Shown here: positions 27,459 through 38,521 of the stretch, piece after piece | How positions within the stretch are numbered: the stretch's first letter is position 1 | Layout of the letters: every line of letters starts with the position of its first letter | Assembly (NCBI RefSeq): GCF_024713975.1 | Contig: NC_091111.1 | Span: forward strand, 20,516,001-20,580,000 | Origin: Paralichthys olivaceus | Taxonomy: Eukaryota > Chordata > Actinopteri > Pleuronectiformes > Paralichthyidae | Reading direction: 5' to 3' | Length of the DNA: 64,000 nt | The notes under the pieces: model-generated | Database searches by the model: none | What the model was told of the DNA's origin: nothing | What the model saw: only the letters and a program-made list of their open reading frames with translations | Position numbers and translations under genes: made by a program

Positions 27459-29765
27459 TGTCATCAGGTGATGTCATATTGTCATAGTGGCGTGAATGAG
27501 CACACAGAGAGTGAAAAGACAAACCTGGAGGTGATTCTGTGCCATTGCAGGTGTGTGTATGGATAACAAGTGAAAGTCAATCAAACAAACAATTAGCTGC
27601 TGCAGAGTGGGACAGAGGAGATGACAGCTCTGATTGGCTGCTGAAGTTTCAAGACCAATCAGAGGAGAGCGAATGTCTTTGATGTTTCCTCACGTTACAT
27701 GTAGACGAGCCTTACACAGAAACAGCTGTTGTGCTTTTAATGTGAAAAGACATTCAGTTATAATTTGAAATTCAGATCCTGTATAGGATCATACATTTGA
27801 TTTTTCCTGTTTCCTTTTCCTGATGAGATTTAAGTTAATCAAAAAAGGGGTGTTCCTTTAACGTTGATTTGTGTCGGGTAACCCTAACCCTTTGATTTCA
27901 CAGTTGATATTGATTATTGATCGGTGAATGTCTGATTGCTCAGTAGTGACGTCGTCTTTGTGCTTCTCTGAAAAAAAAATCCCAGGTTGACGTGTTTTCA
28001 ACAATTGTCTGGTTTTCATCGTAAATAGGTTTGTAAATAAACGTCTTTTTCCACCAATCAGTTTGACTGAGGACATTCACACTCAATAAAACACACACAA
28101 CAAAAACAATCAAATATACACAGGAAAGCACAAAAACGAACATCAACAAAAAACAACAAACTTTTTCACCGAAGATAATTCTTATAATACTTAAATGTTA
28201 GGTTAAAAGTCAGTGTTCATCTCATTGATCACAAATCGGATCAATAACAGAAGCGTTAGTTCTGATGACTCATCATTTGGACTCAACATTATTGGAGTGA
28301 ACGCTACTCCTGAAACACATAAGATCACACATCAGATTCTGACCTGCAGGTGTCAGCAGAGAGCAGAACAGAGGCATGCTGGAAAAAACTGGGAAACCTT
28401 TTTCAAAGTTTTGCCGTGAAACAAGAAGTTGTTGTAACTTCAGTGGACATTATTCAATATGCACCAAACTTCACGTTTGATAAAAGTCCTGGCCTGAACA
28501 CATCTACATGCAAATATTCATTCATAGTCATAGCGCCCCCTACAGACAAGAAGAAATTACATATTTTATACTGCGATATACTCCTCAAAGTTTGATGTTT
28601 TACCTTGAAAAAGGAAGTTGACTATATCTCGTCCAAACTTCCCATAAGCAGATCCAGCTGTCATTTGGTCCAAAGACCCTTAAGAGTGTGAAGAAGACAT
28701 CTTGTGAATGTTGTCCGTTTACGTTGAACGCTGAACAATGTTGATCTATTTTTTACAGTTGATCGAATTTTTGTGAGACTAAACATACATGAGAAGTCAT
28801 GAAACTTGGCAAACATGTCAGAATGACATTACAATATGGGTTTTACATATGGTCATGGATAAATGGCTCGAAACTAAATTTCATCAAAGAAGCCCAAGCA
28901 TAATGTTTCACAGATAAGTAGGAAAACCGGTATGTATCATGGCCAGACATACCCATACCCTAAATTGAACAGGAAGTTAGTAATGTGGATTGTAATGTAA
29001 AATTTCTACTTGGTTTTTGCTTTTGGCAGGAATTCTACTTGAATGAACTCCTACAGAATCATTTTAACTTCATATTGTTTGTGCAAACAATAGACAGATG
29101 TTTGTGGTATAATGTGGAATTTTGAAGTTTTGCTGTGAAATAGGAAGTTGTTCAGGTGTTGCCTAATCAGATGTCCTGATTAAGTCACATCTGTCCACCC
29201 ACAAACAACTGCTGCTGAACGAGCCTGATGTTTCCATCAAGAGGAGGAGACCGACCCCAGAGATAAAAGACAGAAAATACTGGAGTTAGACACACTCAAC
29301 AAACAAACAAATAAATAAGAGGCAGGTTCAAGGTTGCGTAAGTTTAGACACATCTGAAAGCATAGTGCCTGACAGTCAGAGCTCAGGTGATTTGAACACT
29401 CCATCAATGAAATGATCTGATTTAGTTGTTCTATTTGAATCTGACACATTTCTGTGACATGTTTTTAAATGACATCAGCGTCTCAGACTTGAAACAACAA
29501 ACTGATCAAACTCATTTTAGTGTCGAATAAGCTGAATTTGTGTTGATGAACGGTGAAGAAATAAAATCAATTGATCAAACATACAGACTGTCAAGTTATA
29601 TCAGGAACCAATCAAAGTGTCAGTGACGAACGTGACACAGTTCCACCATCAGGTACTGAGAAGTATTACACTGAGGAACAGATACCACTTTTTCAAAAGT
29701 AACTAACAATTGACTTTACATATAACTACATGAAGTAAAAAAGTTTTTTTGACTGGTGAAACGGT
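27459..29765. other. ZBTB25 3' UTR and repeat-rich spacer
   Basis: 27459-27850 is the presumed ZBTB25 3' UTR. About 28380-29160 reads as an unclassified interspersed fish repeat: the phrase tttgccgtgaaacaagaagt at 28409 returns as ttttgctgtgaaataggaag at 29128, and catagcgccccctacagaca is a recurrent repeat phrase. No protein-coding capacity. No exons of a formyl-THF synthetase domain were found on the minus strand here, which matters for the MTHFD1-type gene. Confidence 0.5.
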
Positions 29766-29766
29766 G

Positions 29767-29772
29767 TTTATT
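29767..29772 (-). terminator. Poly(A) signal of the MTHFD1-type gene
   Basis: Plus-strand TTTATT (AATAAA on the minus strand) lies about 235 bp past the stop at 30006-30008. It supports a real 3' end right after the dehydrogenase/cyclohydrolase domain. Confidence 0.55.
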
Positions 29773-30005
29773 CAAATCTGTGGAGACAGAGGATGTCATC
29801 TTGTCCACACCTGTCCAAACTGTCCACCTGCAGGCAAACGGACAAATGTGAGCATTCTCCAGCAGGGGGCGACCCTCTGTCAACAACATTCAGTCACTAA
29901 TAGATATAAAATGATGATTTAAAGTTTTAAGGAAAACTGTTCGTTAAGGTTGTGAAATAAAACAGGGTCTTGCTACCTCAGTGTTTCCTGTAAAGTTGGT
30001 TCAGT

Positions 30006-31374
30006 TCAGACGTGTTTGAGGAAACGACGTGCGCTCTGCACCGTGTTCTGCAACAAAACCATGGAAGCATCACCTCAGATCGGAATCCAGGTAAAAAATG
30101 GAATCGAAAAAAAATAAATGACATAAACAAACACAACATGCCTCCATGAGCATGGCCACCGTCATCGGCCCCACCCCTCCTGGGACAGGTGTGATAAATC
30201 CTGCTCTCTGATTGGCTGAGGCATAGTGGACGTCTCCGACGACACGTTTACCGCTCTCCTTTGTGTGATCTGTGACAGAGGTCAAAGGTCACACACAGTC
30301 ATCACGAGGGTCAGAGGACATAACACATAATGATGGATCAGTTATTGATTAATCAGTGACTTAAACCTCAACTCTGATCGAACACAAACATTGCGAAACA
30401 AAGTGTGTAAGTGTGTAGTATCAGTGTGTAGTATCAGTGTGTAGTATCAGTGTGTAGTATCAGTGTGTAGTATCAGTCGTTTAAGTGTGTAGTATCAGTC
30501 GTTTAAGTGTGTAGTATCATTGTGTACCTGGTATGTGGTTAATTCCACAGTCAATGACCACAGCTCCTTCTTTCAGCCACTCTCCTCTGATCATCTCAGC
30601 TTTACCTGCTCCCACCACCAGGATGTCAGCCCTACTCACCTGTACACACAGGAAACACATCATCATCACACAGGAAACACATTGTGGTGTCTGAAATGCT
30701 ATGTGTTGTCCTCCCTATAAAAGAAATGTATCTTTGGGTTTGAGGCCCACAGGTCCTGAGGAATTTCGAGAAAGCCTGAATATATGTTAAGGCATTAGGT
30801 CACAGTTTTAAGGGTTACACTAAATTTGAGTAAGTGCCTTCTCTCCCTGTTACCAGACAGATGAGAAGAGCTGGATGAAAGCCAGATGTGTTTTCTTTAG
30901 ATTCATGAAAACAACCCTATATAAACGAGGAGTTGAAGTTGTCCCCTTAGAAGAGATTCACATTGGCCCCGATCATCACACAGGAAACACATCATCATCA
31001 CACAGGAAACACATCATCATCACACAGGAAACACATCATCACCTGCTCAGGTAGGTTTGTTGTCTTTGAGTGACAGGTGGTCACGGTGGCATGATTCCAC
31101 AACAACAGGTCATGCATCGGAGCACCAACAATTTTACTTCGACCAATCACCACCGCAGATGACCCTGCCACGGTAACGCCTGCACAGGAACAGCAAGTCA
31201 CAGTCTTTATATGATGATGGTTACTGATGGTCTTTGTATATAGTCATCAATTGTCTTTATATACAGTGTACGACCTGTCTGTCTGATCAGCTCCATGCAG
31301 CCTCTCGGTGTACACGGGAGGAAACAGTCATTGAGTTCACCTCGAGACAACCTCCCTGCATTTATACAGGTCAG

Positions 31375-31419
<45 letters not shown>

Positions 31420-34308
31420 ACCCACACACACACACACACACCGAGTCAGTGTTAAAAGTCAGTTTGCAGATGATATCACTTCCTGTGCGGACTCACCCGT
31501 CCACGTCTTTCTCTGGAGACACGGCATTGACGATGAGTTCAGTGTCGATGATGTTCACAGAATCCAGAGGAAGCTGCACGATCAAACCGTGAACCAAACG
31601 GTTCTCGTTCACCGACATGATGCTCTGCAGGACCTGATACAGGAAGCAGGAAGCAGGAAATAGGAAGCAGGAAGCAGTAATCAGGAAACCCGAAACAGGA
31701 TCAGGAAATAATTCTTTATTAATTAAATTCAATACCTGTTCAGCCGAAAGATACATTTAACATATGTTCATACAAGTGTGTGTGTGTGTAGAATTTATCA
31801 ATTTCAATGAGTCCATGAAAATAGACTTCTTTCAAAGATAGATAGAAGTGTGTTTTTTTTTTTTGTGCAAAAAAATACTCGAACCCTTGACAATTTTCTG
31901 TCCATTATAAAACCAAATTTAATATTTTTGTCAGTCAACACTGTTATAGCCAAATTATTATTCAACAGCCTTCCAAAATAGATTGGATGTATTACAAGAG
32001 AGATGTTTCTATTTCTATTTTACAGAATACACAATAATTAGAAACAATCTTGAACCTGAGCTGTATCATTCACTGTTTTAAAGTGCATTTGTTTAGTTTT
32101 TGGAAGAACACGGAAAGATATCTACGTCTAATGCTCTTAGACATCACAGAAGTGTATTCCTGCCATAGGTACCTTCTCTTTAGAGACAAGAAAGAAGAGA
32201 CAGACTTAGACAGTTGTTGACGAGGACTCCCTTAATCAGACCATCACTTTTAGAACAGCAGAATATTCTCTGTTAGAGACCCTTAGATTGTATATACCAT
32301 TAAATTCACTATAGTGAAGAATGTTGCCTTTGTCATCTATTAATTGTCATTCTTTAACGTAAAGTGATTCCTCTTTATCAGAATGCATCGGTGTACTGTG
32401 GGGAGAGAAATTAAATGTAAACGTTAGCTAGAAGCCGAAACCTCCAGTGAAGCAGACGTCACATGTTTGATTGGTCAGAAAGTATGCCAAAGACCTCTTA
32501 GTACTATTAGTACTATTGACCACAGCTTTTCTTTTTAGTTTTCTTTTCTTTTCAAGTCAAATCTGGTTTATTGAGGTTTTTTGGGGGATATAACAGAGGT
32601 ACAGTGTTTTTAGTTTAAGTGTGGGTGTGCAATGACAGCTGCTGACACCAATCCCAGTAAAGCATCGATAAACCCCAAAAAACAAAGGATGTATGTAAAT
32701 AGTGTTGGTATATACAATCACAATAAAATAATGCCTGCCAGCCACACAAAGGCTGGTTCTGTTGGTTCAACCCCTAACACATAATAATCAAGGATTTACC
32801 AACATTTAAATAAACATTTACAAAGACTAGAATGTATCTAAAAAAAAAAAGTTAGGGTTAGTAGTTAGACAAAAATGATCTTTCTTCAAAACAGGGATTT
32901 TGCATTGCTCAGATAATAGTTTTTATTTTGTTTTATTGTGACACTTTGTTGTTATATTTCCATTCAAATGATCAAAAAAACCAAATGTTTGATTGGTCAG
33001 ACGTGTTTCTGGTAAAAACACGAAGTAATAGAGGATGTTGTGCGTTGGTCACTGACCTCACATTGCGTTGCTGTGTTTGGAAGCCTCACATGTTTCGCAT
33101 CAATTCCAATCTGCAGAGACGACAAAGTGAATATGTTAAAGCTGCAAAAATCAATATGCATATATTTTTTTTGGGGGGGGGGGGGGGGGTTCTCTCACCA
33201 CTGCCTCTTGTGGCTGGAGAGGGAAAACCACATTTATGACTGAAGACACGTTGGGTTTAACATGTGATTCATCTTGTGGGGTACATGAATCATATGTTCA
33301 CAAAGTCGGTCCGTCACTTAACACTGTCTCTACTTTGCTCATTGGTTCCCACTGATGATGTCATTCTATAAGCACGTTGCATGGATGTAGTTTCATTTTT
33401 CATTTCCTCAAACTGCTGCATGTTTTTAAATAAAAATAAAAAGGAGTTTAGGGACCCAGCAGAGGGGGTGGAGTCTCAGCACCTCACCTGAGCCGCAGCC
33501 TTCAGTTTGGTGCTGATGTACAAGTTAGAGTCGTCTCTGTCTCCCACCTGCAACACAATGTAACACATATTACTGCTTCCTGTCGTCCACGCCATTTCAT
33601 AGCAGTGTCCTTAAAAACAAGATGGAGGATTGACAGAAAACCTCCCGTGTGACCTGAACACCTGGATTGTCTGGGAACGTTCCAGTTCAGGAGGAACAGA
33701 TAAATTCAAGTTCCACGTTGAATTGGGCAGAGTTCAACTGTAACACTCACATTTTCCTGTCAGACCGGATGTGAACAGATCAGATGTTCACGTTAACATT
33801 CGTTTGCGAGACCGTTTGTTATCAGTCAACTGAAAACAGCAGCGTCACGGTTCACCTGACAAGTCTGCCCCCTGAAGGCTGTGTGTGTAAACATCACTAT
33901 ACAACTAATATATAACAGTCACATGTAAAAATTATAACTTTTATGTAAAGTAACTTGAGATCATGTATATTGAATTTAATTGAATTATAACAATTCAAAT
34001 AATATGGGGGGGGGGGGCTCCACGTTCTGAGTAAAGGTTAAAAATTAAATTTACCTGAAGAACCAACAAACCGGGTTTGAACCCAGAGAAGTCACTCGTC
34101 ATCTTCTGCACCTCGTTCTTCAGCCTCTGTCTCACCAACCTACACAAAGGTCAAGGGTCAACTCTCTAACACCTGACAAAATGGAACAAAGTGGGATGTG
34201 GACTCACTTGGATGTCTTGTTGCCAGAAATGATGGTTGCTATGGAGCGGCTTCTTCCTAAGCAACCAGGGGCTGCAAGACGCATTAAGTGGGTGCCTAAT
34301 GACAACAT
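30006..34308 (-). CDS. MTHFD1-type methylene-THF dehydrogenase/cyclohydrolase, short form without synthetase domain
   Basis: Ten exons on the minus strand: 34308-34208, 34139-34055, 33547-33488, 33110-33057, 31633-31497, 31375-31275, 31179-31043, 30639-30528, 30269-30142 and 30047-30006 (957 nt, 318 aa). All phases agree. Family residues are kept: [10 protein letters not shown] (Ser, Tyr, Lys of the active site), VQLPLD (Gln), EKDVDG (Asp), [14 protein letters not shown] (NADP site) and [16 protein letters not shown]. The sequence is closest to cytosolic MTHFD1, not MTHFD2/2L. Three oddities: (1) the last exon reads [13 protein letters not shown] then TGA, exactly where MTHFD1 passes into its 600-aa formate-THF ligase half; (2) residues 1-33 have no Asp or Glu and several Arg, like a mitochondrial presequence, so the product may be mitochondrial; (3) intron 9 has a GC donor (ATGGAG|gcatgt). 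Start chosen: ATG 34308 (G at -3); ATGs at 34404 and 34284 are alternatives. Its place by ZBTB25 fits the MTHFD1 locus. Confidence 0.85.
30405..30525. repeat. 13-bp minisatellite AGTGTGTAGTATC abutting a splice donor
   Basis: About eight copies of agtgtgtagtatc, two of them separated by agtcgtttaag. The array runs to within about 3 bp of the exon 8 donor of the MTHFD1-type gene (exon end 30528). Confidence 0.85.
30640..31040. repeat. Dispersed tandem units ATCATCACACAGGAAACAC in intron 7
   Basis: Copies of catcatcacacaggaaacac lie at 30643-30682 and again at 30975-31040. About 290 bp of unrelated sequence between them holds no gene. The right-hand array ends at the donor of the exon at 31043-31179. 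Confidence 0.6.
31378..31441. repeat. (CA)n microsatellite
   Basis: A nearly pure CA tract with one AA and one CC interruption. It sits immediately before the exon 31275-31375 (upstream on the coding strand), replacing a normal pyrimidine tract with (TG)n. Confidence 0.9.
31634..33056 (-). other. Long intron 4 of the MTHFD1-type gene
   Basis: 1.4 kb, AT-rich, with poly-T runs near 31851-31863 and GAAGCAGGA tandem units at 31641-31680. Repeat-like sequence occurs at 32560-32760. I see no exon or transposon frame inside. Confidence 0.4.
33173..33189 (+). repeat. Poly-G run in an intron of the MTHFD1-type gene
   Basis: Seventeen or so consecutive G preceded by poly-T. A shorter G run lies near 34005-34016. 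Both could form G-quadruplexes in DNA, or C-rich structures in the antisense transcript. Run lengths may be assembly-uncertain. Confidence 0.7.
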
Positions 34309-35769
34309 GACTGACAGGGGGGGGCTCATTAGAAATGTACCATCAGCCCCAGCCCCCCCACAGACAATAGACCCCACCCCAACACATGTCACACACGTCA
34401 ACAATGCAACACGTCAACAGGGGTCTAAGAAGTGAGTTCAACACATCCAGGATTTCTTTCATTTATCCAGCTGAACTTAACCTAACAATCACAGTCAGGC
34501 TCAGTGGTCACATGATGCCGGTTATCAACTAGTTAAGTTAACTCAGGTTTTCCTTATCAAGATATGAGTGTGTGCACATTAAAGGGGAGGAGTTTACTGC
34601 ATATGACCAATCACAAACAAGTTTGACTGACAGCAGAGCCTCATATTTCACAATGAGGATCCAACTGTTACTACTACAGCATTAAAAGTGAAATATGTGT
34701 GGTTCTCCTCCGCTCACACTCCCAGTACATCAGTATCAGTAAGTGAAGTACATGTAGACAGTCTGTGGTACTGAGAGTACTTTGCTCCTTCGGGTCAGGT
34801 TGGTTCTGTTGAAGCTCCAGCAGCTGACAAAGGTTCATCCTCTGAGGAGAATCTAGATCTTTCAGAAACTCCTCAGAGGATCTCAGAGGCTCTGGTGGGT
34901 CTCTGAAGACCCTGGTCCTCCTCAGAGACTGGAACGATCCACAGCAGCTCCACGATAACAACATGATGTCATGGTTCAAAGGAGGGGAGTGGTCAGTGGG
35001 CGGAGCTTTTATACTTTTTGATCTCTTATCTCCAACTTAACCTGGAGCCGGTCAGCTGGTAAACATGTTACCATGGTGATTTACCCGGTAACAAGGGAAC
35101 GAGCTTCGTAGGACTGAAAACTCTGAATTAAACCTGAAGTTAAGTGATAACCACACATCCTGCTTCATAGTTCAGAGGTCAGGTAGACATGGTCAGAGTC
35201 TGACAGAGTTTATCATGAAACAGAAACTGATCAGAGTCACACATCTCACTGCTCCTCTGTTTCTATAAAAGAAAAAATTAATACATTTAATCAAACTTTT
35301 ATTTTATATCTGAGATATTTGTTTTATGTTTCTGTGATTATTGATCGGAAGTCAATACATGTGGATAAAATCCTACCCCCCCCCCACTTACAACTCACAC
35401 TCAAACTCAGGCATGTGCATGTGAATACACGTCCACACCATACATACTTTCTTTTATCTTGATATGAATATTATTGTTTGATTATTGATCGATCAACTCT
35501 CACACGTCATCACATTTTCTACATGTTTATAATGAATAGTTTTAATTAATATTGAAGATTTAAAATACATTGATCACTGATGAATAGATATTTACATAGA
35601 GTTCAGTCAGACATGTTAATGATTAAAAACTAAAGTTTATGTTCTTACTGGAACACACACACATACAAACAATACACACACACAGACACACATATTCAAC
35701 ATTCAGAGTAAAAACCAGAGAAACAGAAACACAGTCTTACCCGAGAGATGAAGAGCAACTGGGTAACTG

Positions 35770-35770
<1 letters not shown>

Positions 35771-35867
<97 letters not shown>

Positions 35868-35888
35868 AACACACACACACAAACTTGC
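35771..35888. repeat. Long (CA)n microsatellite
   Basis: About 118 bp of CA dinucleotides with a few AA breaks near the right end. The His/Thr open frames over it are artefacts. Confidence 0.95.
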
Positions 35889-36039
35889 ACCTGTGTGTTT
35901 ATGTGTGAGGGGGGATCAAAGGTCAAACTTCCCTCAGCCAATCAGATTGCAGAGTTTTGGGGAGTGATGTTTACACAAACTTTTTTTCTCTGACCAGCTG
36001 TCATGAGAGATAGTACAGATGCATCATGGGAAATAATTC

Positions 36040-36077
36040 AATTCAATGTAGCCTACTTAGACAGGCTACATTGAATT
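36040..36077. repeat. Perfect 15-bp inverted repeat (hairpin)
   Basis: Left arm aattcaatgtagcct (36040-36054) and right arm aggctacattgaatt (36063-36077), separated by 8 bp. It is not followed by a T run and is not near a gene end. Confidence 0.8.
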
Positions 36078-37408
36078 TGTATTATTATTTTTCACATCCA
36101 TACTGTTTGAATTAATTATTTTTTTAAATGTAGCTTAGTAATTGTATATTTACACAAAAGTAACATTAAAAATGATATAAAGTGCGCTTTGCTGTCTGTT
36201 TTTGTAATGATGGACTTTTGATGAACTAGAAATATTAAAGTTTTTTTTATAGAAGCCACTTGTATGATAATAACAAGATATAGAACATGTTTTATAGGTC
36301 ATGGATGTTGTGATCTACAGGAAGACGATAGGTGCTCAGTTGGGTGGTTCAGCCCTTCATCTTTACTGATTCGATTTTAGTCGTTGTGCAAACATCTGGC
36401 GGAACGTCCCATTTTACGCCGTTCTTTTATAAGAGCTGCATAAATGTGGCGTAAACTTTGCTGGGACGCCACTTTTTACGTGTTTCTTTTTTATGTGACC
36501 TAATTGACATGTCAAATATTTTGTCCACAATGGCTTGATATACTACCACCTGCTGCGATACGACTCGCTCCGTAAACAGTGGGAGAAGTGTCCATTCAAA
36601 GAGAGCCACCAACATATTAGCACACCGCAGCTTTGTGTACAACTGGGACTGGGACTGTGCAGCAGTAAACGTGCTCAAGTGCAGCACAGGGTCAAGGTGA
36701 GGCACGGTGCACGAGGAGCAGATCTACTGCTTCAACTGGAAACTTTTGTCTTACATCTGACCTCTGACAATCCGACTGACCTGGGACAAACATCTGACCT
36801 GGGACAAACTATCTGACGCGGATTTATAAAGAGGTCAGATAAATTACTAAACATTGTTAATAAAATAGGATTATTTAGGAGTGACTTCCTGTCCCAGAAC
36901 ATCTGGGGAAGTCAACGGTTGCTGGTTTGAATCCAAGCTGTATGAAATCATCCTTGCCAAATGTGACATCTTCACTTTTGTAACATGCAAAAATAAAGTT
37001 TTAAAACACATCAGGGCTGCCCCATTTATTTTCATTTTAACCATAAAAAAATGTAATGATAATGTGACCATTTAATTTCATCTGATTTAAAACCTTGTGA
37101 TCATATGAAATGTGAAAGTTACGTAATAAAACTCTTAACTGTTAGCTTCATCAAAATAAGTCTTCAGAACAAAAAACAAAAAATAGAAGAGTTTGGGTTT
37201 AACTTCACAGAAAACGACCCTTTAATGACTGAAAGAAAAGAAAACTTGTAACAATTTTATTTTTATTTTATTCGTTAAACCATCATTATTACAGACAAAA
37301 ATAAAGTAAAACATTATTTTGTTCATTAAAATGAAGATGGGGATTTGAGTTTTGACCTGCGGCCTTGGACTAAAACTACTGCTCATGTCAGGTCCAAAAC
37401 AATCGTTA

Positions 37409-38521
37409 TCACATTGTGAGAGATGAGCCGTTGTCACTGGATCCATCCACCGATCGGCGAGTGGACACGAAGACCTCAGACGTGACCCTGGAGAAGCGGC
37501 GTGGGGCGATGTACCTCTTCCCCAGACACCACAGGTCCTGGATGATCCTTCTGAAGTGGTTCCTGAACTTCACTCCGACGAAGGCATACAGCACCGGGTT
37601 CAGGCAGCAGTGCAGGTAGGCGATGGTCTGCGTTACTGTCTTGGCAACCTGCAGGGCATCGGATGCTTCACACATCTGATGCTGGAACATGATGACAGTG
37701 TCGTAAAACAATACAATATTGTAGGGTAGGTGACAGGCGACAAACACCACAACCACAGCCATTACCACCCGGACTGCCTTGTGCCGCTGGAAATTTCTGA
37801 CACTTAGCAGCTTGACGATAATGGCGGTGTAGCAGACGGTCATGATTAGCAGTGGCAGGAAGAAGCCCACGGCCAGCTGGGTGCTGGGAACAGCCACTTT
37901 GGTTGTCCAGGCCGTGCTGTTATTAGTGAACCTGAACTCACAGACAAACTGTGGAGTGGTTAGATTCTTCTCGTGTCCGTCATACATGTAGACGTCTTGG
38001 GTGTGCAACGGCTCGTACCAGTTGTAAAAGTAGAATGTTGGGACAGACAGTAGAAAAGCAAAGGTCCAGACGATGGCACAGATGAGGCGGCTGCGGGGCA
38101 GCGAGCGCAGTCTGAAGCTGCGCCGGGCCTGGACGATAGCGATGTAGCGGTCAGTGCTGATACAGGCGAGCAGCAACATGCCACTGTAGAGGTTCACACT
38201 GTAGGAGCCGTGCAGCAGCTTGCAGGCCACCGGCCCCATCGACCATGACGACAGCTTGTTGTAGACGATGATAGGCAGCGACACCACAAACAGCAGGTCA
38301 GCGATGGCGACGTTGAGCAGATAAACGTCCGTCATGGACTTAGTCCTCTTGTAGAAGGCATAGGTAACAATCACCAGACTGTTCCCCACAAAGCCCAGGA
38401 TGCAGATGATGGAGTGAACATACTGACCAACCAACAGCTCCACACTGTGGTTGTTCTGGTAAGTACAAGGTTCCACCACTTCGTACTCATAATCTGATTG
38501 GTTGAACCAAAAGTTGTCCAT
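37409..38521 (-). CDS. ccr6: CCR6-like CC chemokine receptor
   Basis: A 370-codon coding exon with seven membrane segments and chemokine-receptor signatures: N-terminal Tyr/Asp/Glu-rich ligand region (DYEYEVVEP), conserved extracellular cysteines, TM2 VYLLNVAIADLLFV, TM3 end CISTDRYIAIVQA (DRY box), and TM7 LHCCLNPVLYAFVG (NPxxY). FRLRSLPRS in intracellular loop 2 and the Ser-rich tail ending DNGSSLTM look like CCR6, receptor for CCL20 in mammals; it couples to Gi at the leukocyte surface. An N-glycosylation site (NQS) lies at residue 7. The ATG at 38521 follows gagaacaacaac. 5' untranslated exons further right were not resolved. CEP43 is the next gene to the right on the same strand; CCR6 and CEP43/FGFR1OP are also adjacent in human. 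Teleosts have two copies (a and b) and the subtype is open. Confidence 0.88.
   Translation of the reverse strand: MDNFWFNQSDYEYEVVEPCTYQNNHSVELLVGQYVHSIICILGFVGNSLVIVTYAFYKRTKSMTDVYLLNVAIADLLFVVSLPIIVYNKLSSWSMGPVACKLLHGSYSVNLYSGMLLLACISTDRYIAIVQARRSFRLRSLPRSRLICAIVWTFAFLLSVPTFYFYNWYEPLHTQDVYMYDGHEKNLTTPQFVCEFRFTNNSTAWTTKVAVPSTQLAVGFFLPLLIMTVCYTAIIVKLLSVRNFQRHKAVRVVMAVVVVFVACHLPYNIVLFYDTVIMFQHQMCEASDALQVAKTVTQTIAYLHCCLNPVLYAFVGVKFRNHFRRIIQDLWCLGKRYIAPRRFSRVTSEVFVSTRRSVDGSSDNGSSLTM

Larger units (their letters stand above)
34309..37408. other. Spacer between the MTHFD1-type gene and CCR6
   Basis: Holds the presumed promoter of the MTHFD1-type gene (34310-35050), with no clear CpG patch. An unrecognised 101-codon minus-strand open frame lies at 34674-34979. 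A CA microsatellite lies at 35771-35888 and a hairpin at 36040-36077. The open frames at 36427-36705 and 36535-36816 have no family I know. Probable CCR6 3' UTR lies below 37408, with minus-strand AATAAA-like hexamers at about 37257-37272. Confidence 0.4.

Noticed and set aside
26498-27522. Antisense frames of 148-201 codons over ZBTB25
   Set aside because: The GC-rich coding exon gives few stops on the other strand. No homology.
34309-34404. Upstream in-frame Met at 34404 for the MTHFD1-type gene
   Set aside because: Would add 32 Cys/Gly-rich residues with no family match. The ATG at 34308 has a better context and a presequence-like start.
34674-34979. 101-codon minus-strand frame upstream of the MTHFD1-type gene
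   Set aside because: No known domain and not linked by convincing splice sites to exon 1. Could be 5' UTR or chance.
36427-36816. Two opposite frames of about 92 codons
   Set aside because: Mutually overlapping, no recognisable family, repeat-like context.
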